Under the pieces are notes generated by a model. The model searched no databases. It was given only the letters and a program-made list of their open reading frames with translations, and had not been told where the DNA came from. Of a stretch of 36,242 nt of DNA, positions 1 through 11,400 are shown one piece after another. Origin of the DNA: Bacteroidales bacterium (GTDB lineage Bacteria > Bacteroidota > Bacteroidia > Bacteroidales > P3); NCBI GenBank assembly GCA_030523765.1, contig JAUNHX010000022.1, positions 1-36,242 on the forward strand, in the 5' to 3' direction. Positions within the stretch are counted from its first letter, which is position 1; every line of letters starts with the position of its first letter. Made by a program: the position numbers and the translations under genes.

Positions 1-44
1 TAAGGGTGATGTATGGCTAGAGTAAGGGTGATGTATGGCTAAAG
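1..44. repeat. 22-bp direct tandem repeat, two copies
   Basis: The core TAAGGGTGATGTATGGCTA occurs at 1-19 and again at 23-41, a period of 22 bp. The window starts inside the array, so more copies may lie upstream. It lies more than 400 bp before the first gene and has no recognised function. Confidence 0.8.
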
Positions 45-465
45 GCTGCCTAGGAGAGGTTAAAAGGGGTTCTTTGTTCTGCTCAAAAAAGCCTACGCAC
101 TCTTTTTCTTATGTTAAAATAACTATGAGGGGATGTGATGTGGATTAAGGCTATAGAAGCATTAACTAACACATTATCTGTATTTTAACAATCACGACAG
201 ACTATCTTGCAAAACAATGATAATTGCAAAGTGACAAGATAACGCACTTTCAATACTTATGCAAGTCTAATGTAACACTGATGTAACTCTTACTTTTGTC
301 CACCTCAACAGAGCAAAAAGAGAGGTAACATACTTTAACCCTATCACCGCAGCACCTACTACATAAAAAGCCCAACACATGATACAAGCAGCATGAGTCG
401 TCTTATTATAATAGTTTCATTTTTTTAATGCAATAAATAGAGGGTTGGTTCGTTACTTAGAAATA
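45..465. other. AT-rich intergenic region upstream of the first gene
   Basis: I see no convincing gene here. TACTTTTG at 291-298 fits the Bacteroidota -7 consensus TAnnTTTG, but no TTTG lies about 19 nt upstream, so I do not call it a promoter with confidence. The segment at 266-296 has loosely repeated TGTAAC words similar to those in the gap near 22,350. Confidence 0.4.
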
Positions 466-1746
466 ATGAACAAAAGAATCACTTATACTATCGCGCTGTT
501 GGTAATGCTGTTGCTAGGGCAGATGGCTCATGCCACCTTTTTGCTGATACCTATGGATGCCGAAGGACAACGCAACCACTTGAAGGCCTACGGTGTTGCC
601 TATTGGGCGCTAGAACGCGATGTAGAGGTAACCTGGTTGCTGAACTATCGAGGTGGCAGTTTCATGATGAAATATGCCGATGCACTAGAACGGGAATGCA
701 AACTGCGTGGTGTAAGTTATGAGGCTATCGCCGATGGACAATCAACATCTATACTGAGCGAGATTGCCGATCCGGGAGTGAATATGGACGCTGTGCGACT
801 TCAGAAAGCCCCCAAGATTGCCGTTTACAGTCCTAAGAACAAACTCCCTTGGGACGATGCGGTGACGCTAGTACTTACCTATGCCGAGATACCCTACGAT
901 GTGGTGTACGACGAAGAGGTGATGGCAGGAGTGTTACCCACCTACGATTGGCTACACCTTCATCATGAAGACTTTACTGGTCAATATGGAAAATTTTGGG
1001 CCAACTATCGCAACCAACAATGGTATATCGAAGATGTGAGGACACAAGAGGCGATGGCTCACAAATTAGGCTATAGCAAGGTGTCGCAACTGAAGTTGGC
1101 CGTAGCCCACAAGATACGCGACTTTGTGATGGGCGGTGGATTTCTCTTCGCTATGTGTTCAGCCCCAGATAGTTACGATGTAGCATTGGCTGCCGAAGGA
1201 ATCGATATCTGCGAGCAGATGTTTGATGGCGATGGGATGACCCCCAACGCGCAGCAACTACTCGACTACAGCAAAACCTTCGCCTTTAAAGACTTCCAAC
1301 TCTCCACCAACCCCGCCGAATACGAGATATCGAGCATCGATATTGACCAGCGGCAACGACAAAGGGTGGTGAACGAGAAGACCGACTTCTTCACCCTCTT
1401 CGAGTTTAGCGCCAAATGGGATTGGATTCCCACCATGCTGACACAGAACCACAGCCGCATAGTACACGGCTTTATGGGTCAAACCACAGCATTCCGCAAA
1501 CAGTATGTGAAAACCAGTTGCGTGATATTGGCCGAAAACAAAGAGCTGGGCGAAGTACGTTACCTTCACGGCGAATATGGCAAAGGAACCTGGACTTTTC
1601 TTGGAGGACACGATCCAGAAGACTACAGCCATTTTGTTGGCGATCCGAAGACCGACCTATCGCTCTATCCCAATTCGCCAGGCTACCGACTGATACTGAA
1701 TAATATCCTCTTTCCTGCCGCCAAGAAAGAGAAGCATAAAACCTGA
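466..1746 (+). CDS. Exported protein of unknown function, amidotransferase-fold-like (family sometimes labelled asparagine synthetase B)
   Basis: The 426-residue product begins with a clear signal peptide: MNKR, a hydrophobic stretch, then A-H-A before the mature part. The ATG at 466 is preferred over an in-frame TTG at 445 because it puts the signal peptide at the N-terminus. I see no ATP-pyrophosphatase (AsnB synthetase) domain. A segment near residue 95 (PKIAVYSP, then PWDDAVTLVLTYAEIPYDVV) and a glycine-rich turn followed by FLFAMCSAP near residue 232 look like a class I glutamine-amidotransferase/ThuA-type alpha/beta fold with a possible nucleophile-elbow Cys; this is inference. From memory, relatives in Bacteroidota carry the asparagine synthetase B label, which looks wrong here. 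It starts a plus-strand run leading to sprA, with 48 nt to the next start. Confidence 0.72.
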   Translation: MNKRITYTIALLVMLLLGQMAHATFLLIPMDAEGQRNHLKAYGVAYWALERDVEVTWLLNYRGGSFMMKYADALERECKLRGVSYEAIADGQSTSILSEIADPGVNMDAVRLQKAPKIAVYSPKNKLPWDDAVTLVLTYAEIPYDVVYDEEVMAGVLPTYDWLHLHHEDFTGQYGKFWANYRNQQWYIEDVRTQEAMAHKLGYSKVSQLKLAVAHKIRDFVMGGGFLFAMCSAPDSYDVALAAEGIDICEQMFDGDGMTPNAQQLLDYSKTFAFKDFQLSTNPAEYEISSIDIDQRQRQRVVNEKTDFFTLFEFSAKWDWIPTMLTQNHSRIVHGFMGQTTAFRKQYVKTSCVILAENKELGEVRYLHGEYGKGTWTFLGGHDPEDYSHFVGDPKTDLSLYPNSPGYRLILNNILFPAAKKEKHKT

Positions 1747-1794
1747 TGTGGCACCAAAAGGACAATGGTCCGCATCGCAAACAAAGCTAGGAAC

Positions 1795-3243
1795 ATGAAA
1801 CGACATCTATACATAGCATTGCTGCTGATGTGCAGTATGGCCCTAAAAGCTGGAGCTCAAACTTGGAACACCTTTAACCTCAAAAACTCCGAGATTACAG
1901 GCAACACCATTTTGGCTATTGCCTGCGATAAGAAGAACAACAAATGGGTGGGTACCAATTTGGGGTTGTGCCGCTATAGCGGAAAAACATGGACCGACTA
2001 TTCGATGTTTAACGAAAAGCTGAAAGATCAGTTTGTGAACTGCCTTACTATCGACAATCGTGGGGTACTGTGGATTGGCACTGACGACTACGGGGTAATC
2101 GAGTTTAACGGCAGCAAATGGACCGAATATACGCAGCAAACCAAGAAGATGGATCTAAAATTTATCCGAGAGATAACGATCGATCAAAACGATGTAAAAT
2201 GGATTGGTGTTACCTTGGGCGGATTGGTGAAATATGATGGAAAAGATTGGACCAAATACACCGAGGTGAACTCGGGCTTGCTTTCCAACTTTATTCTCTG
2301 CGTTACCATCGACCAACAGAACAACAAATGGATTGGCACCAACGATGGACTCTGCGTTTTCGATGATAATAACTGGACCTCCTATACCACCAAGAACTCA
2401 GGATTACCCCACAACATCGTGTCGAGTGTAGTAGTAGACAAACGCAACGTGAAATGGATTAGCACCTTGAGTGGGCTTTGCCGTTTTGATGGTAGCAACT
2501 GGACCATTTTCAACAAACTAAACAGTCCGCTACCCAGCAACCAAATCAACGATTTGCAACTCGATGATGCGGGCATGCTTTGGATAGCTACCGATGAAGG
2601 AGTTGCCGTTTTTGATCGCGACAAGAACTGGCGCGTTTTTACCCCCAAGAACAGTCCACTTCCGGGCAAAGTGATACAGAATATCGCTATTGATGGGCAG
2701 GGCAACAAATGGTTTGGCACCGACTTCAACGGGTTGGTCCGCTTTACGGGACAAGGGATTCAAGGACGGATTGCCGACGAGAAAGGAGTAGCCCGTGCAG
2801 GCGTTACTGTGAGTTGTGGCGAAAGGAGTGCCGTTACCGACGAAAACGGCATCTATTATCTAGAGGTTCCCACAGGTTGCAACGGAGTACTGAAGCCTAC
2901 AATGGATGGGTTCACCTTCGAACCAGAACAGATGCAGATGACGAATATCACCTCCTTCACCTTCAAGAAAGACTTCACTATATCGAGCGGTATGGTTGCC
3001 AAAGGCAACTCGTCGGAGAAGGTGATGGTAAACCCCTTCTTGGCCGATGGCTATATCACCATCAGTATGGAGAGCCCTACAGCCGAAGTGGAGTTTGTGG
3101 ATCAAGAGGGTAACAGCATTCGCAAAATACCTACCTACAAGAATGGCAACCGCATCACCATCAGCAAGATGCCCAAAGCCAACTACACCCTTTACATCCG
3201 CACCGCCAAAGGAGAGAAATCATTGAAGTTCAACCTGAAATAA
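1795..3243 (+). CDS. Exported two-component-regulator propeller protein with a carboxypeptidase-regulatory-like domain
   Basis: The 482-residue product has a signal peptide (MKRHLYIALLLMCSMALKAGA, probable cleavage before Gln). I chose ATG 1795 over the upstream GTG/ATG options because it starts the signal peptide. About eight repeats of roughly 40 residues with the pattern W-I/V-G-T-x2-G-L, F/Y-D/N-G, W-T-x-Y follow to about residue 320. These are Reg_prop-type blades and should form a beta-propeller. A CarboxypepD_reg/CNA-B-like beta sandwich (GIQGRIADEKGVARAGVTV) follows at about 322-395. The last 75 residues end in a beta-rich segment (ANYTLYIRTAKGEKSLKFNL) that resembles a type IX sorting domain, but without the classic YPNP start. 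It probably acts at the cell surface or in the periplasm. There is no kinase or DNA-binding domain, so it is not a complete hybrid sensor. Confidence 0.8.
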   Translation: MKRHLYIALLLMCSMALKAGAQTWNTFNLKNSEITGNTILAIACDKKNNKWVGTNLGLCRYSGKTWTDYSMFNEKLKDQFVNCLTIDNRGVLWIGTDDYGVIEFNGSKWTEYTQQTKKMDLKFIREITIDQNDVKWIGVTLGGLVKYDGKDWTKYTEVNSGLLSNFILCVTIDQQNNKWIGTNDGLCVFDDNNWTSYTTKNSGLPHNIVSSVVVDKRNVKWISTLSGLCRFDGSNWTIFNKLNSPLPSNQINDLQLDDAGMLWIATDEGVAVFDRDKNWRVFTPKNSPLPGKVIQNIAIDGQGNKWFGTDFNGLVRFTGQGIQGRIADEKGVARAGVTVSCGERSAVTDENGIYYLEVPTGCNGVLKPTMDGFTFEPEQMQMTNITSFTFKKDFTISSGMVAKGNSSEKVMVNPFLADGYITISMESPTAEVEFVDQEGNSIRKIPTYKNGNRITISKMPKANYTLYIRTAKGEKSLKFNLK

Positions 3244-3270
3244 ACTAGTATGGAGCATCGAAGAGGAGCA

Positions 3271-4815
3271 ATGAAGAAACATCTAGCCCTAGGAATAGGA
3301 GCACTACTGAGTCTACTGCTGCTAGTGGTGGGCTGTCAGAAACCAACCTATTTGGAGGGTGACATAGAGTTGCTCTTTTCGGAAGATACCGTTGCCTTCG
3401 ATACGGTGTTCACCACAATGGGCACCGCCACACAATATGTGAAGGTATACAACCAATACGACGACCCGCTACTGCTTCGTTCGGTAACCCTCGAACAAGG
3501 AGCCTCAAGTCGTTTCCGTCTCAATGTGGATGGCGACACCTCGATGATGGCCCGTAATATTGAAATAGCGGCTCACGATAGTCTCTTTATCTTTATCCAC
3601 GCCAACATCAACCCCAACACGATGACTGAACCCTTCTTGGTTTCGGATCATATCCTCTTCGATTGGGGTAGCGGCAGTCAAAAGCTACTGCTTACAGCCT
3701 ATGGCCGCAATGCCGTTTATCATATGCCCGATCGCGTGATTTACGATGCCTACGGCAATCCCTACCCCTACAGCGTTATTGACTGTGAACACTGGAACCA
3801 TCAACTGCCTCACGTAGTATATGGATATGCTGTAGTCGATGAAGGGGCCACGCTTTCCTTGCTACCTGGCGACGAGATTTATTTTGGCGACAACGGATAT
3901 CTGTGGGTCTACGATGGGGGAACACTCCACGCTCAGGGAACGTTCGAACAACCCATACTTTTCACTTCGGTACGCCACGATGGGTACTACGACTATTTGG
4001 CTGGTCAATGGGGCTACATTTGGCTTTCGGCTGGCAGCAAAGACAATATTATGGATTGGGCTGTAGTAGAGAATAGCTTTGTGGGAGTGCTCGCCGATAC
4101 CAATGTGGGGAACAGCCCTACTCTTCGTATTACCAACAGCAAGATAGAGAACTGCTCCTATGCAGGACTGATAGGTCAGGGAGCCACCATCGAAGGCGAT
4201 AATATGTTGATAGACAACTGTGGATACGTTACCCTTGCGCTCCAGCTAGGGGGGCGCTATACCTTCAGTAACTCCACCTTCGCCAACTATTGGGGCTATC
4301 GAGGCAACTATCGCACTACCCCAAGTGTGGTGTTAAACAATTACTATACCGCCATCGATAGCAGCGTGGTGATGCGCGATCTTCACCAAGCACTGTTCCG
4401 CAACTGCATCATTTATGGCAGTTATCCCTCTAGCAACACCAAAGGGGAGATACTGTTCGACCTGAAAGAGGGAGCACTAGCACAGATAGGCTTCGATCAC
4501 TGCCTGATCCTCTCCAAGAAAGCACAGGAGTACGCACAACTGGTGAACACGCTGACCGATTCGGTGCCCCGCTTTGTTGATCCCAGCAATCAAGACTACC
4601 GATTGCTAAACAACTCATGTGCTTTAGGTGCTGGCAACAGCTCTTTTGTGAGCATACACCACGATTTGCTGAACCAACCACGCTTAGAGCCCCCCGCTAT
4701 TGGCTGCTACGAATATCAAGATACTGCCCAAACGGCCAAACGGATAATGGTAAAGCAAAGCAGCAGCGATGGGCGTAGAACCCTTTACGGCATACGCCGC
4801 GTTGATATCAAATAA
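3271..4815 (+). CDS. Lipoprotein with right-handed parallel beta-helix region
   Basis: The product is 514 residues. ATG 3271 is supported by AGAGGAG just upstream (3263-3269), unusually good for this genome, and by the lipoprotein signal peptide starting MKKHLALGIG with lipobox L-V-V-G-C (lipidated Cys22). Residues about 35-120 form an Ig-like/HYDIN-type beta module (DTVAFDTVFTTMGTATQYVKVYN). Residues about 180-420 have short repeats (GGTLHAQGTFEQPILFTS, NSKIENCSYAGL, NCIIYGSYP) typical of parallel beta-helix proteins. The chain ends with an apparently soluble Ala/Lys-rich tail. Similar lipoproteins occur in Bacteroidota; substrate unknown. It ends 15 nt before ruvA and is likely cotranscribed with it. 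Confidence 0.8.
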   Translation: MKKHLALGIGALLSLLLLVVGCQKPTYLEGDIELLFSEDTVAFDTVFTTMGTATQYVKVYNQYDDPLLLRSVTLEQGASSRFRLNVDGDTSMMARNIEIAAHDSLFIFIHANINPNTMTEPFLVSDHILFDWGSGSQKLLLTAYGRNAVYHMPDRVIYDAYGNPYPYSVIDCEHWNHQLPHVVYGYAVVDEGATLSLLPGDEIYFGDNGYLWVYDGGTLHAQGTFEQPILFTSVRHDGYYDYLAGQWGYIWLSAGSKDNIMDWAVVENSFVGVLADTNVGNSPTLRITNSKIENCSYAGLIGQGATIEGDNMLIDNCGYVTLALQLGGRYTFSNSTFANYWGYRGNYRTTPSVVLNNYYTAIDSSVVMRDLHQALFRNCIIYGSYPSSNTKGEILFDLKEGALAQIGFDHCLILSKKAQEYAQLVNTLTDSVPRFVDPSNQDYRLLNNSCALGAGNSSFVSIHHDLLNQPRLEPPAIGCYEYQDTAQTAKRIMVKQSSSDGRRTLYGIRRVDIK

Positions 4816-4830
4816 TTGTAAAAGGATACT

Positions 4831-5412
4831 ATGTACGAATATATTCAAGGACAATTAGTAGAAGCTACACCCAGCTATGCTGTGATTGACTGCCACGGGG
4901 TGGGGTATATGATTGAGATAACGGTAAATACCTATTCCCGCATCAAAGACCTGCCGCAAGTGAAACTGCTGGTACACTATGTGGTTCGCGAAGATGCCCA
5001 TCTGCTTTTCGGCTTTTATGAGGTAGCCGAACGCGAAATGTTCCGAATGCTCATCGCCATAAGCGGCGTAGGAGTGAATACCGCTAGGGTGATGCTCAGT
5101 TCCCTCACGGTGGACGAACTGCGCGAAGCTGTAGCCTCAAAGAATGTGAAGAAGGTGCAATCGGTGAAAGGCATTGGCGCCAAAGGAGCCCAGCGGATTA
5201 TCCTCGAACTGCAGGACAAGATAGGCAAAATGGAGGGTAATGTGTTAAATACACTCTCGGAAAGTAATAAAAATGCCGAAGAGGCGTTATCTGCTTTAAC
5301 GATGTTGGGCTTCCCCAAAGCAGCTGCCGACAAAGTGTTGCAGCAACTGGCCAAAGAGAATCCCGATGCTACTGTCGAGAAACTGATCAAACTGGCCCTC
5401 GGCAAACTTTAA
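4831..5412 (+). CDS. ruvA: Holliday junction branch migration protein RuvA
   Basis: The 193-residue protein matches RuvA in length and layout. An N-terminal OB fold (MYEYIQGQLVEATPSYAVID...GVGYMIEI) is followed by the tandem helix-hairpin-helix region (residues about 70-130, with ISGVGVNTARVMLS and VKGIGAKGAQRIILELQDK) and the C-terminal RuvB-contacting domain (residues about 147-193, ALTMLGFPKAAADKVL). The RuvA tetramer binds Holliday junctions and loads the RuvB motor. Only 25 nt separate it from sprA. From memory, ruvA also lies beside sprA/sov in other Bacteroidales such as Porphyromonas. Confidence 0.98.
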   Translation: MYEYIQGQLVEATPSYAVIDCHGVGYMIEITVNTYSRIKDLPQVKLLVHYVVREDAHLLFGFYEVAEREMFRMLIAISGVGVNTARVMLSSLTVDELREAVASKNVKKVQSVKGIGAKGAQRIILELQDKIGKMEGNVLNTLSESNKNAEEALSALTMLGFPKAAADKVLQQLAKENPDATVEKLIKLALGKL

Positions 5413-5437
5413 CGATAACAAATACAAGTAAACGACT

Positions 5438-8400
5438 GTGACACAGCATTGCTTCACATACAACAAACCCCAAAGCAGCCAGCACCCGCTACACCTTGTG
5501 CTGGCGTTTGTGTTGCTATGCTTTGCCCTCTTGGCTCCCAGCTTGCTATTGGCTCAAGATCCCAACTGGAAACCCTCCAATATGACGGTGACGGTGGAAT
5601 ACGATGCGAAAGACAACAGTTATGTAAAGGTGACCAAAGTGGGCGATATTGTAATAAGTCGCGAATATATGACGTTCCAAGAATATCAGGATTACCAAAT
5701 GGGTAACTTGATGCAGAAATACTGGAACGATAAACTGAAGAACACCACCAACAATGCCAATCCTGAAGGAGGACTCCTCAGTCAGATACCGGGCTACAAC
5801 GAGATTAGTCGCAAGATAGAGGCTCTCACTAGCACCCGTCCCGAAATCAGCGTCACCCCTACGGGTAGTGCCGATCTGAGTTTCGAGATGGTGAACAACT
5901 ATAGCGCTGACCCCTCTCGCGATCCTTCAGACCGCAGCAACTGGACCCCTAAATTCGACGAGAACATACAGTTGGGTGTGAACGCCAAGATTGGCGATTT
6001 GTTCGATTTCGATATCAACTACAACACCAAAGCCACCTTTGATTTCGAGAATCAAATCAAACTGAAATATGAGGGTAAGGAGGATGATATACTGCAACTG
6101 TTCGATGCGGGCGATATTTCGTTCCCCCTCAACTCACAGTTAATCAAGGGAAGTACGCAACTGTGGGGCTTCCACACCAAACTGAAGTTTGGCAACTTGA
6201 TGATCGATGCTGTGGCCAGCCAAAAAGAGACTAGCACTGAGAATATGCAAGTGCAAGGCGGTGCTACCGCCCAAGAGTTCGAAATCAGGGCCGATGAATA
6301 CGAGGAAAATCGTCACTACTTCATTGCACAGTATTTCCGAGACAACTACAATAAAGCCAACGAAACTCTCCCTGTGGTCAACTCCAACATCAAGATTATC
6401 CGCATGGAGGTATGGCGCACCAATGTGGGTGCTGCTGTTACCAACAACCGTAACCTCCTGGCCCTTACCGATCTGGGCGAAGCTAATCCTCAATCGGTGT
6501 ATGTGACGGGGCAAGGGGTAGGCAATACTACCACCGTGAAGCCCGCCAATAATGTGAACAACTTGATTATGAGTGGAGCTGGAGGAAGTGCCGTTGTCAA
6601 CACAAGTGCTATTCGCAGTATCGATAATGTGACTAGCTATATGCAAGGCAAAGGGTTGACTAGCGGGGTAGATTACGAAAAGATTGAGAGCGCCCGTTTG
6701 CTAAACAGCAGTGAATATACCTACAACAGCCGATTGGGTTTTATTTCGCTATCGCAGCCGTTGAATAGCGACCAGATATTGGCTGTTGCGTTCCAATATC
6801 AAGTGGTAGGCGATACTACTGTATATCAGGTGGGTGAGCTGACATCGGATGGTGTTAACGACCCCAACACCCTAGTAGTGAAACTGCTTAAAAGTTCTAA
6901 CAACAGTCCCCGCAATGCATTGTGGAAACTGATGATGAAGAATGTATATTTCTTGAAAAGCAGTCAGCTAACACAAGATAATTTCCGTCTCAACGTGCTG
7001 TACGAGAGTCCCGAGAGTGGTGTGGGAATAGGATACTTCACCGAAGGACCCAAGGAGGGTACCCCGCTGGTAGAGGTGTTTGGATTGGACCGCATGGATG
7101 CTTCGCAGAACTACTATACCCCCGATGGTGTGTTCGACTGGATGGACAGCGCTGCCTATAAGGGAGGTACGATCCAAGCATCGTCGGGCCGTATCTTTTT
7201 CCCCTACATTGAGCCTTTCGGCAAAGACCTGCGCGAGATGTTGGGTCCTGAATATGCCGATAGTTACTGTTTCGACTCCCTCTATACGATGACCCAAACC
7301 CTTGCCCAACAATATGCCGACAAGAACAAATTCTACTTAGAAGGCTATTATATGAGTAGCGTGAGTGGAGAAATCAGTTTGGGCTACAGCGTATCACCCG
7401 GATCGGTAACGGTGACTGCTGGCGGTATGCCACTGATTGAGAATGTGGATTATACGGTAGATTATACGATGGGAACGGTGCGTATTATCAACGAGAGTCT
7501 GCTTAGCAGCAATACCCCCATCAGTGTGAGCAGTGAAAACAACTCGTTCAGCATGACTACCAAGACGATGTTGGGCTTACATCTCGACTATGAGATTGAT
7601 CCTAATTTCCACATTGGCGGTACCTTTATGAATCTGCGCGAGAAGCCGATGACCACCAAAAATAATTTCGGTGAGGAGCCTACTAGCAATAGCATTTGGG
7701 GAGTGGACTTGAATTATAAGCATGATGTACCCTTTATTACCAAGGTGGTGGATATGCTGCCTATGATATCAACCAAAGAACCTTCGTCGTTGAGTTTGCA
7801 AGCGGAGTTTGCTCAGTTTATCCCCAATATGGCCAATACAGGCAGCGAGGATGGTAAGAGTTCCTATATCGATGACTTTGAGGGGGCTGAAAGCAGTATT
7901 GATCTGAAACTGCCATCGGCTTGGCATTTGGCTTCAACACCGCAAGACTACAAATCGGCGATGCCCCTTTTCCCTGAAACGGCTCCTGGAACAGGACTAC
8001 AATACGGAATGAATCGTGCATTGATATCATGGTACAATATTGCCGATATCTTTTATGGTACTAGCGGACTATCGGGTGTGAAGCCGCCTGAAAATATTAC
8101 GGTGGCCGATCGGAGTAAGCCCTATGTACGTCGCATTAGCCAAAAGGAGGTGTTCCCCAACAAGGATGTAGCATTGGGCAAGGAGAATCATATCAACGAA
8201 CTGAACTTGGCTTTCTTTCCCAACGAACGAGGTCCTTATAACTTCGATGTGAGCGCCGACGCCTATTCACACGGTATCGATGCCGAAGGTCATCTACTTG
8301 ATCCTCAGACACGATGGGGCGGTATTATGCGACAGCTCGATTATACCGATTTCGAGACACAGAACATCGAAACCATCGAGTTTTGGGTGATGGATCCCTT

Positions 8401-11400
8401 TATGAATCCCGAAACGGGCGAACACGATGATAACCTACCTGGTGGTAAGTTCTACATCAACTTGGGTGACATCAGCGAGGATATTTTGCGCGATAGCCGA
8501 AAGAATTTCGAACAGGGTCTACCCACTGGAACTAGTGCCGATGATTTTGCCCGCTTCCCTGTAGATACTACGATATGGGGAAGGGTGCCGCGCAACCAAA
8601 GTGTGGTGAACGCCTACTCGGAAGCTGAGGAGACACGTAAATATCAAGATGTGGGCTACGATGGATTGGGTAGCCACTATGTGGAAGATGAGCAGTCGTT
8701 CTACGCCGACTATTTGAATTCAATCGCTGCTGCTCACGGTGTAGGGAGTGCTGCTTATGCTTTAGCATTAGCTGACCCCAGTTCGGACGATTACCATTAT
8801 TATTTGGGTACCGATTATGATGCCAACGATTTAAAGATTCTAGAACGCTACAAATATTTTACTCACCCTGAAGGCAACAACCGAGCCAGTGTGGACAATA
8901 CGGAGAGCTATCCCACTACGGGTAGCATCTATCCCAATGTGGAGGATATTAACCGAGACAACACGCTGAGCGAGAACGAGGCCTACTACGAATATGTGAT
9001 CGATTTGCAGCCCGACCAAATGCAGATAGGCAAGAACTATATTGTGGATATGCGCGAGGCTAATGATGTGAGTTTGCCCGATGGTACGATAGCTCCTATA
9101 GTGCGTTGGTACCAATTCTCAATCCCCATAAGGGAACCCGATCGCAAGGTGGGCGACATCAGTGGTTATCAGAGTATCCGTTTCATCCGAATGTTCCTTC
9201 GCGATTTCCAACAGCCTGTGGTGCTCCGTTTTGCTACCCTCGAGTTGGTTTACGGCACTTGGCGCAAATATAGCGAAGATCTGCACCAACCAGGCGATTA
9301 CGCTACAGGCACTGAAGATAACACCTCGTTTACCTTAGGTACTGTGAATATTCAAGAAAACGGCAGCCGCGTGCCAGTTCCCTACAATCTGCCTCCTGGC
9401 ATTGAACGCGAACAATGGTATAATGCTAGCAGCAGTTATACCCGACTTAATGAGCAGGCCCTTTCGTTCGATATTACCAATCTAAACAGTGGTGATGCCC
9501 GTGCAGTATATCGCAACTCGCAATACGATATGCGTTATTACGGCAAACTGAAGATGTTTGTTCATGCCGAACAAAAGAATGCTACCGATAATTTACAAGA
9601 TGATGATCTAACTCTATTTGTACGACTGGGTAGCGACTTTACAAGCAATTACTATGAATATGAGGTGCCGCTGAAACTGACCCCGTGGGGTACTACCAGC
9701 GATGATCGCTATGCTATCTGGCCCGAGGAGAATAATGTAGAGATTGATCTTGATAAGTTGGTGGATATCAAAACACATCGCAACAAGTTGATTCGAGAAG
9801 GTAATCTAGAATACAGCTCGACAATGCTTTATAGCGAGATGGCTTCCGATGGACACCGATATACGGTGTTGGGTACTCCCAACTTGGGTAAGGTGAAGGT
9901 GATTATGATTGGTGTACGCAACCTAAAGAAGGAGAGTCTCTACGATGGTAACGATATGCAGCCCAAGAATGCTATTGTGTGGGTGAATGAGTTGCGACTA
10001 TCGGATTACTCACAACGAGGCGGTTGGTCAGCAATGGCTTTGGCGAGAACCAATTTGGCCGATTTGGGTAATGTGTCGCTCTATACTTCGTATACCACCT
10101 CGGGATTCGGAAACTTAGAAGACAGATTGACCACTCTCGAGCTGATTAACCAATTCAATATGCAGACCACCATGCAGTTGGAACTGGGTAAATTCTTTCC
10201 AGAAGATTGGGGTGTGCATATTCCTTTCTATCTAGACCGCAACCGTTCGATAGGAAGTCCGCAGTACAACCCCCTCGATCCTGATGTAGATTTAAAGACC
10301 GATTTGGCTACTTACCAAACGATGGCTGAACGCGATAGCGTGAAGCAGATGACCCAGCAACGCCGAACTACCACCAACCTTACGCTGACTAATATGCGAA
10401 AGGAACGTACGGGCAAGAGTGCGCTGAATCCCCATTTCTACGATATAGAGAATTTCTCGTTCAGCTATGCCTATGCGGGCGAGAAGAACAGCGACGAGGA
10501 TTTGGAGTACCACAATGTGGCGCAACATCGCGGTGGATTGAACTATTCGTTTGCTATCACCCAACCTAAACAATTAAAGCCCTTCGACAAGAAGAAGGCG
10601 TTTCAAAACAAAAACCTCAAAATCATTAAGGATTTCAACGTTTATACCCAACCGAAGAGTCTCTCGTTCTCGACTGAGGTGTATCGCGATGTAGAATCAA
10701 CGCTGCTACGCAACAAGAGTGCTGCGTTGGTGATTATGAATCCTACCTACTACAAACAGTTTACTTGGCGTAGAAACTATGGCTTTGCCTACGATTTATC
10801 GCGAAGTATCCACTTCACTTTCGATGCGCTAGCCAACGCTCGTATCGATGAACCGCCTGGACTGGTGGAGACTCGCACAGGAATGGATTCAATATGGAGT
10901 TCGATACTGAATGGCGGTACGATGGAAAACTATACCCACAATATTGGGGCCACATGGGATGTGCCTATCAACAAGTTGCCCTATATGGAGTTTCTCCGCA
11001 TACCTCTCAGCTACAGAGCGCAATACAATTATCTTGGTACCTCGATGGCACTAGCTTCACAAGGCGCAAGAATACAGAACTCAACTACCTTTAACGGCGG
11101 TATTAACGGTGATTTCACCAAACTATATAATAAGGTACCTTTGCTTAAGAAAGCCAATGCCCGCAAGCCAATGAAACGACCCGATCAGCGGAATGATAGC
11201 AAGTTGAAAGATAAGGATCGCAACAAGATTGACGAGAAGCGTGGATTGGAAAAGGATCCCCTCCGGACAGCCGAAGATGCCCGCATTGCAGACTCAATAA
11301 GGAAGGCTGAGATGAAGGAGAAACTGGTGGAATTGGGCTACTTCGGACTGAGGATAGTGACGGCTGTAAAGGATATCAATGCACAGTTCAACCAATCGAC

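Noticed and set aside
1795..3243. Reading the propeller protein as a hybrid two-component sensor
   Set aside because: Only the periplasmic-type propeller repeats are present; there is no membrane segment after the propeller, and no kinase or receiver domain.
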